Assembly: GCA_944320785.1 (NCBI GenBank)
Contig: CALUIR010000011.1
Span: 1 to 64,000 of the forward strand
DNA length: 64,000 bases
Direction of reading: 5' to 3'
Source of the DNA: an uncultured Bacteroidaceae bacterium
Lineage (GTDB): Bacteria > Bacteroidota > Bacteroidia > Bacteroidales > Bacteroidaceae
The first letter of the stretch is position 1; each line of letters starts with the position of its first letter. Positions 63,280 through 64,000 of this stretch are shown here, piece by piece. The translations under genes and the position numbers were made by a program. The notes beneath the pieces are model-generated. The model was not told the origin of the DNA, did no database searches, and saw only the letters and a list, made by a program, of their open reading frames with translations.

Positions 63280-64000
63280 ATGGAAATAGGAATTGGCAAA
63301 TACACAGGATTGGTGCTGGAAGGCGGCGGGATGCGCGGCGTGTTCACCTGCGGCGTGCTGGATTGCTTCATGGACCGGGGAATTCGTTTCCCGTACACCA
63401 TCGGCGTTTCCGCCGGAGCCTGCAACGGGCTTTCCTACATGTCGGGACAACGGGGCAGGGCGCGTTACAGCAACATCGACCTCTTGGATCGTTATCATTA
63501 CATACGTTTGCGCTACCTGTTCACGAAACGGCGTTCCGTCATGGACTTTGATTTGCTGTTCCATGCCTTCCCGGAACGGATTCTGCCGTATGATTACGAG
63601 GCATACCGCACGTCGCCGGGGCGGTTTGCCATGGTGGCGACCAACTGCCTGACAGGCGAAGCGGAGTATTTGGAGGAAAAGGAGGATCCTCGCCGCATCA
63701 TCAGCATCGTGCGAGCCTCCAGCAGCCTGCCCTACGTCTGCCCCGTGGCACACGTGGACGGCACGCCGATGTTGGACGGAGGCATCGTGGACTCCATCCC
63801 GTTGCTCCACTCCATGCACGAAGGGAACATGCGCAATGTGGTGGTATTGACCCGCAACCGAGGCTACCGGAAAAAGGAACAGGGCTTCCGCATCCCCGCA
63901 TTCATCTATCCCCGCTACCCGCGCTTGCGGGAGGCCTTAAACAACCGTTGCCGGACCTACAACCGGCAACTGGCGTTCGTGGAAGCGGAGGAGGATAAGA
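63280..64000 (+). CDS. Patatin-like phospholipase (incomplete, runs off the window)
   Basis: At least 240 residues; the 3' end lies beyond the window. Patatin-fold serine hydrolase with the oxyanion motif LEGGGMRGVFTCGVLDCFMD (12-31), the nucleophile serine in GVSAGACNG, and the Asp in MLDGGIVDSIP. The catalytic Ser/Asp dyad is complete. Such proteins cleave membrane phospholipids or lysophospholipids. The start at 63280 follows the -7 box closely. Confidence 0.9.
   Translation, partial: MEIGIGKYTGLVLEGGGMRGVFTCGVLDCFMDRGIRFPYTIGVSAGACNGLSYMSGQRGRARYSNIDLLDRYHYIRLRYLFTKRRSVMDFDLLFHAFPERILPYDYEAYRTSPGRFAMVATNCLTGEAEYLEEKEDPRRIISIVRASSSLPYVCPVAHVDGTPMLDGGIVDSIPLLHSMHEGNMRNVVVLTRNRGYRKKEQGFRIPAFIYPRYPRLREALNNRCRTYNRQLAFVEAEEDK

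Overview
This window comes from a moderately GC-rich Bacteroidales genome, most likely a gut commensal of the Bacteroidaceae/Prevotellaceae type. The support is a SprA gliding/type IX secretion gene next to ruvA, DUF4468/DUF4374/DUF4136 proteins, a TonB receptor with a carboxypeptidase-regulatory N-terminus, many lipoproteins, a rhamnose operon, and several Bacteroidetes-type -7 boxes (TAnnTTTG). No rRNA, tRNA or CRISPR array was seen. Species cannot be fixed from the sequence alone.

Layout. Positions 1-2640 are an AT-richer island: an IS1595-family (ISXO2-like) insertion sequence next to the C-terminal remnant of a DNA cytosine methyltransferase, followed by a frameshifted partner gene. This looks like a decayed restriction-modification locus. 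Positions 2700-18300 hold rpsA, RNase Z, a secreted protein with a probable T9SS tail, an ECF sigma/membrane protein/Spy-like gene set, then ruvA-sprA and a secreted DUF4468-flavin reductase fusion. Positions 18600-23571 (minus) are a TonB receptor-DUF4374-PepSY operon, probably for iron or siderophore uptake. Positions 23761-26071 hold a two-gene LysO-type exporter, a small beta-barrel protein and a DUF4136 lipoprotein. Positions 26481-30387 (minus) encode an unusual redox operon: a NapH/NapG-like fused polyferredoxin, a Tat-lipoprotein aldo/keto reductase with ferredoxin clusters, a DUF1893 protein and a small integral membrane protein.

Positions 30593-35311 are the L-rhamnose catabolic operon (kinase, isomerase, permease, aldolase). 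Positions 35646-36960 hold a small protein overlapping a radical SAM/SPASM enzyme, which resembles a reduced form of the Bacteroidales rSAM/lipoprotein system. Positions 36969-42944 (minus) hold a YifB/ComM ATPase, a TlpA-like lipoprotein without its CXXC, an OmpA/TPR lipoprotein and a XerD-type recombinase. Positions 43024-47172 are an aroQ-pyk-methyltransferase-rbfA-LolE-like cluster. Next come a pectin methylesterase lipoprotein, a PerR-like regulator with a reverse rubrerythrin, NAD synthetase, a CDF exporter, an HU-like protein and DnaK. A binding protein/permease pair of a metal- or cobalamin-type ABC importer lacks an adjacent ATPase. Exonuclease III, HisRS, a C1 aminopeptidase, an Xaa-Pro aminopeptidase and a truncated patatin phospholipase close the window.

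Two intergenic repeat families stand out. Family A is made of imperfect palindromes with a 21-bp period plus a conserved tail, at four loci, all on the same strand. Family B is a 15-bp perfect palindrome repeated three times at a 23-bp period at two loci, one of them in the leader of the HU-like gene. Neither is explained by ordinary terminators or coding sequence. Together with the rSAM/small-protein pair and the NapGH-fusion redox operon, they are the best candidates for undescribed biology here.
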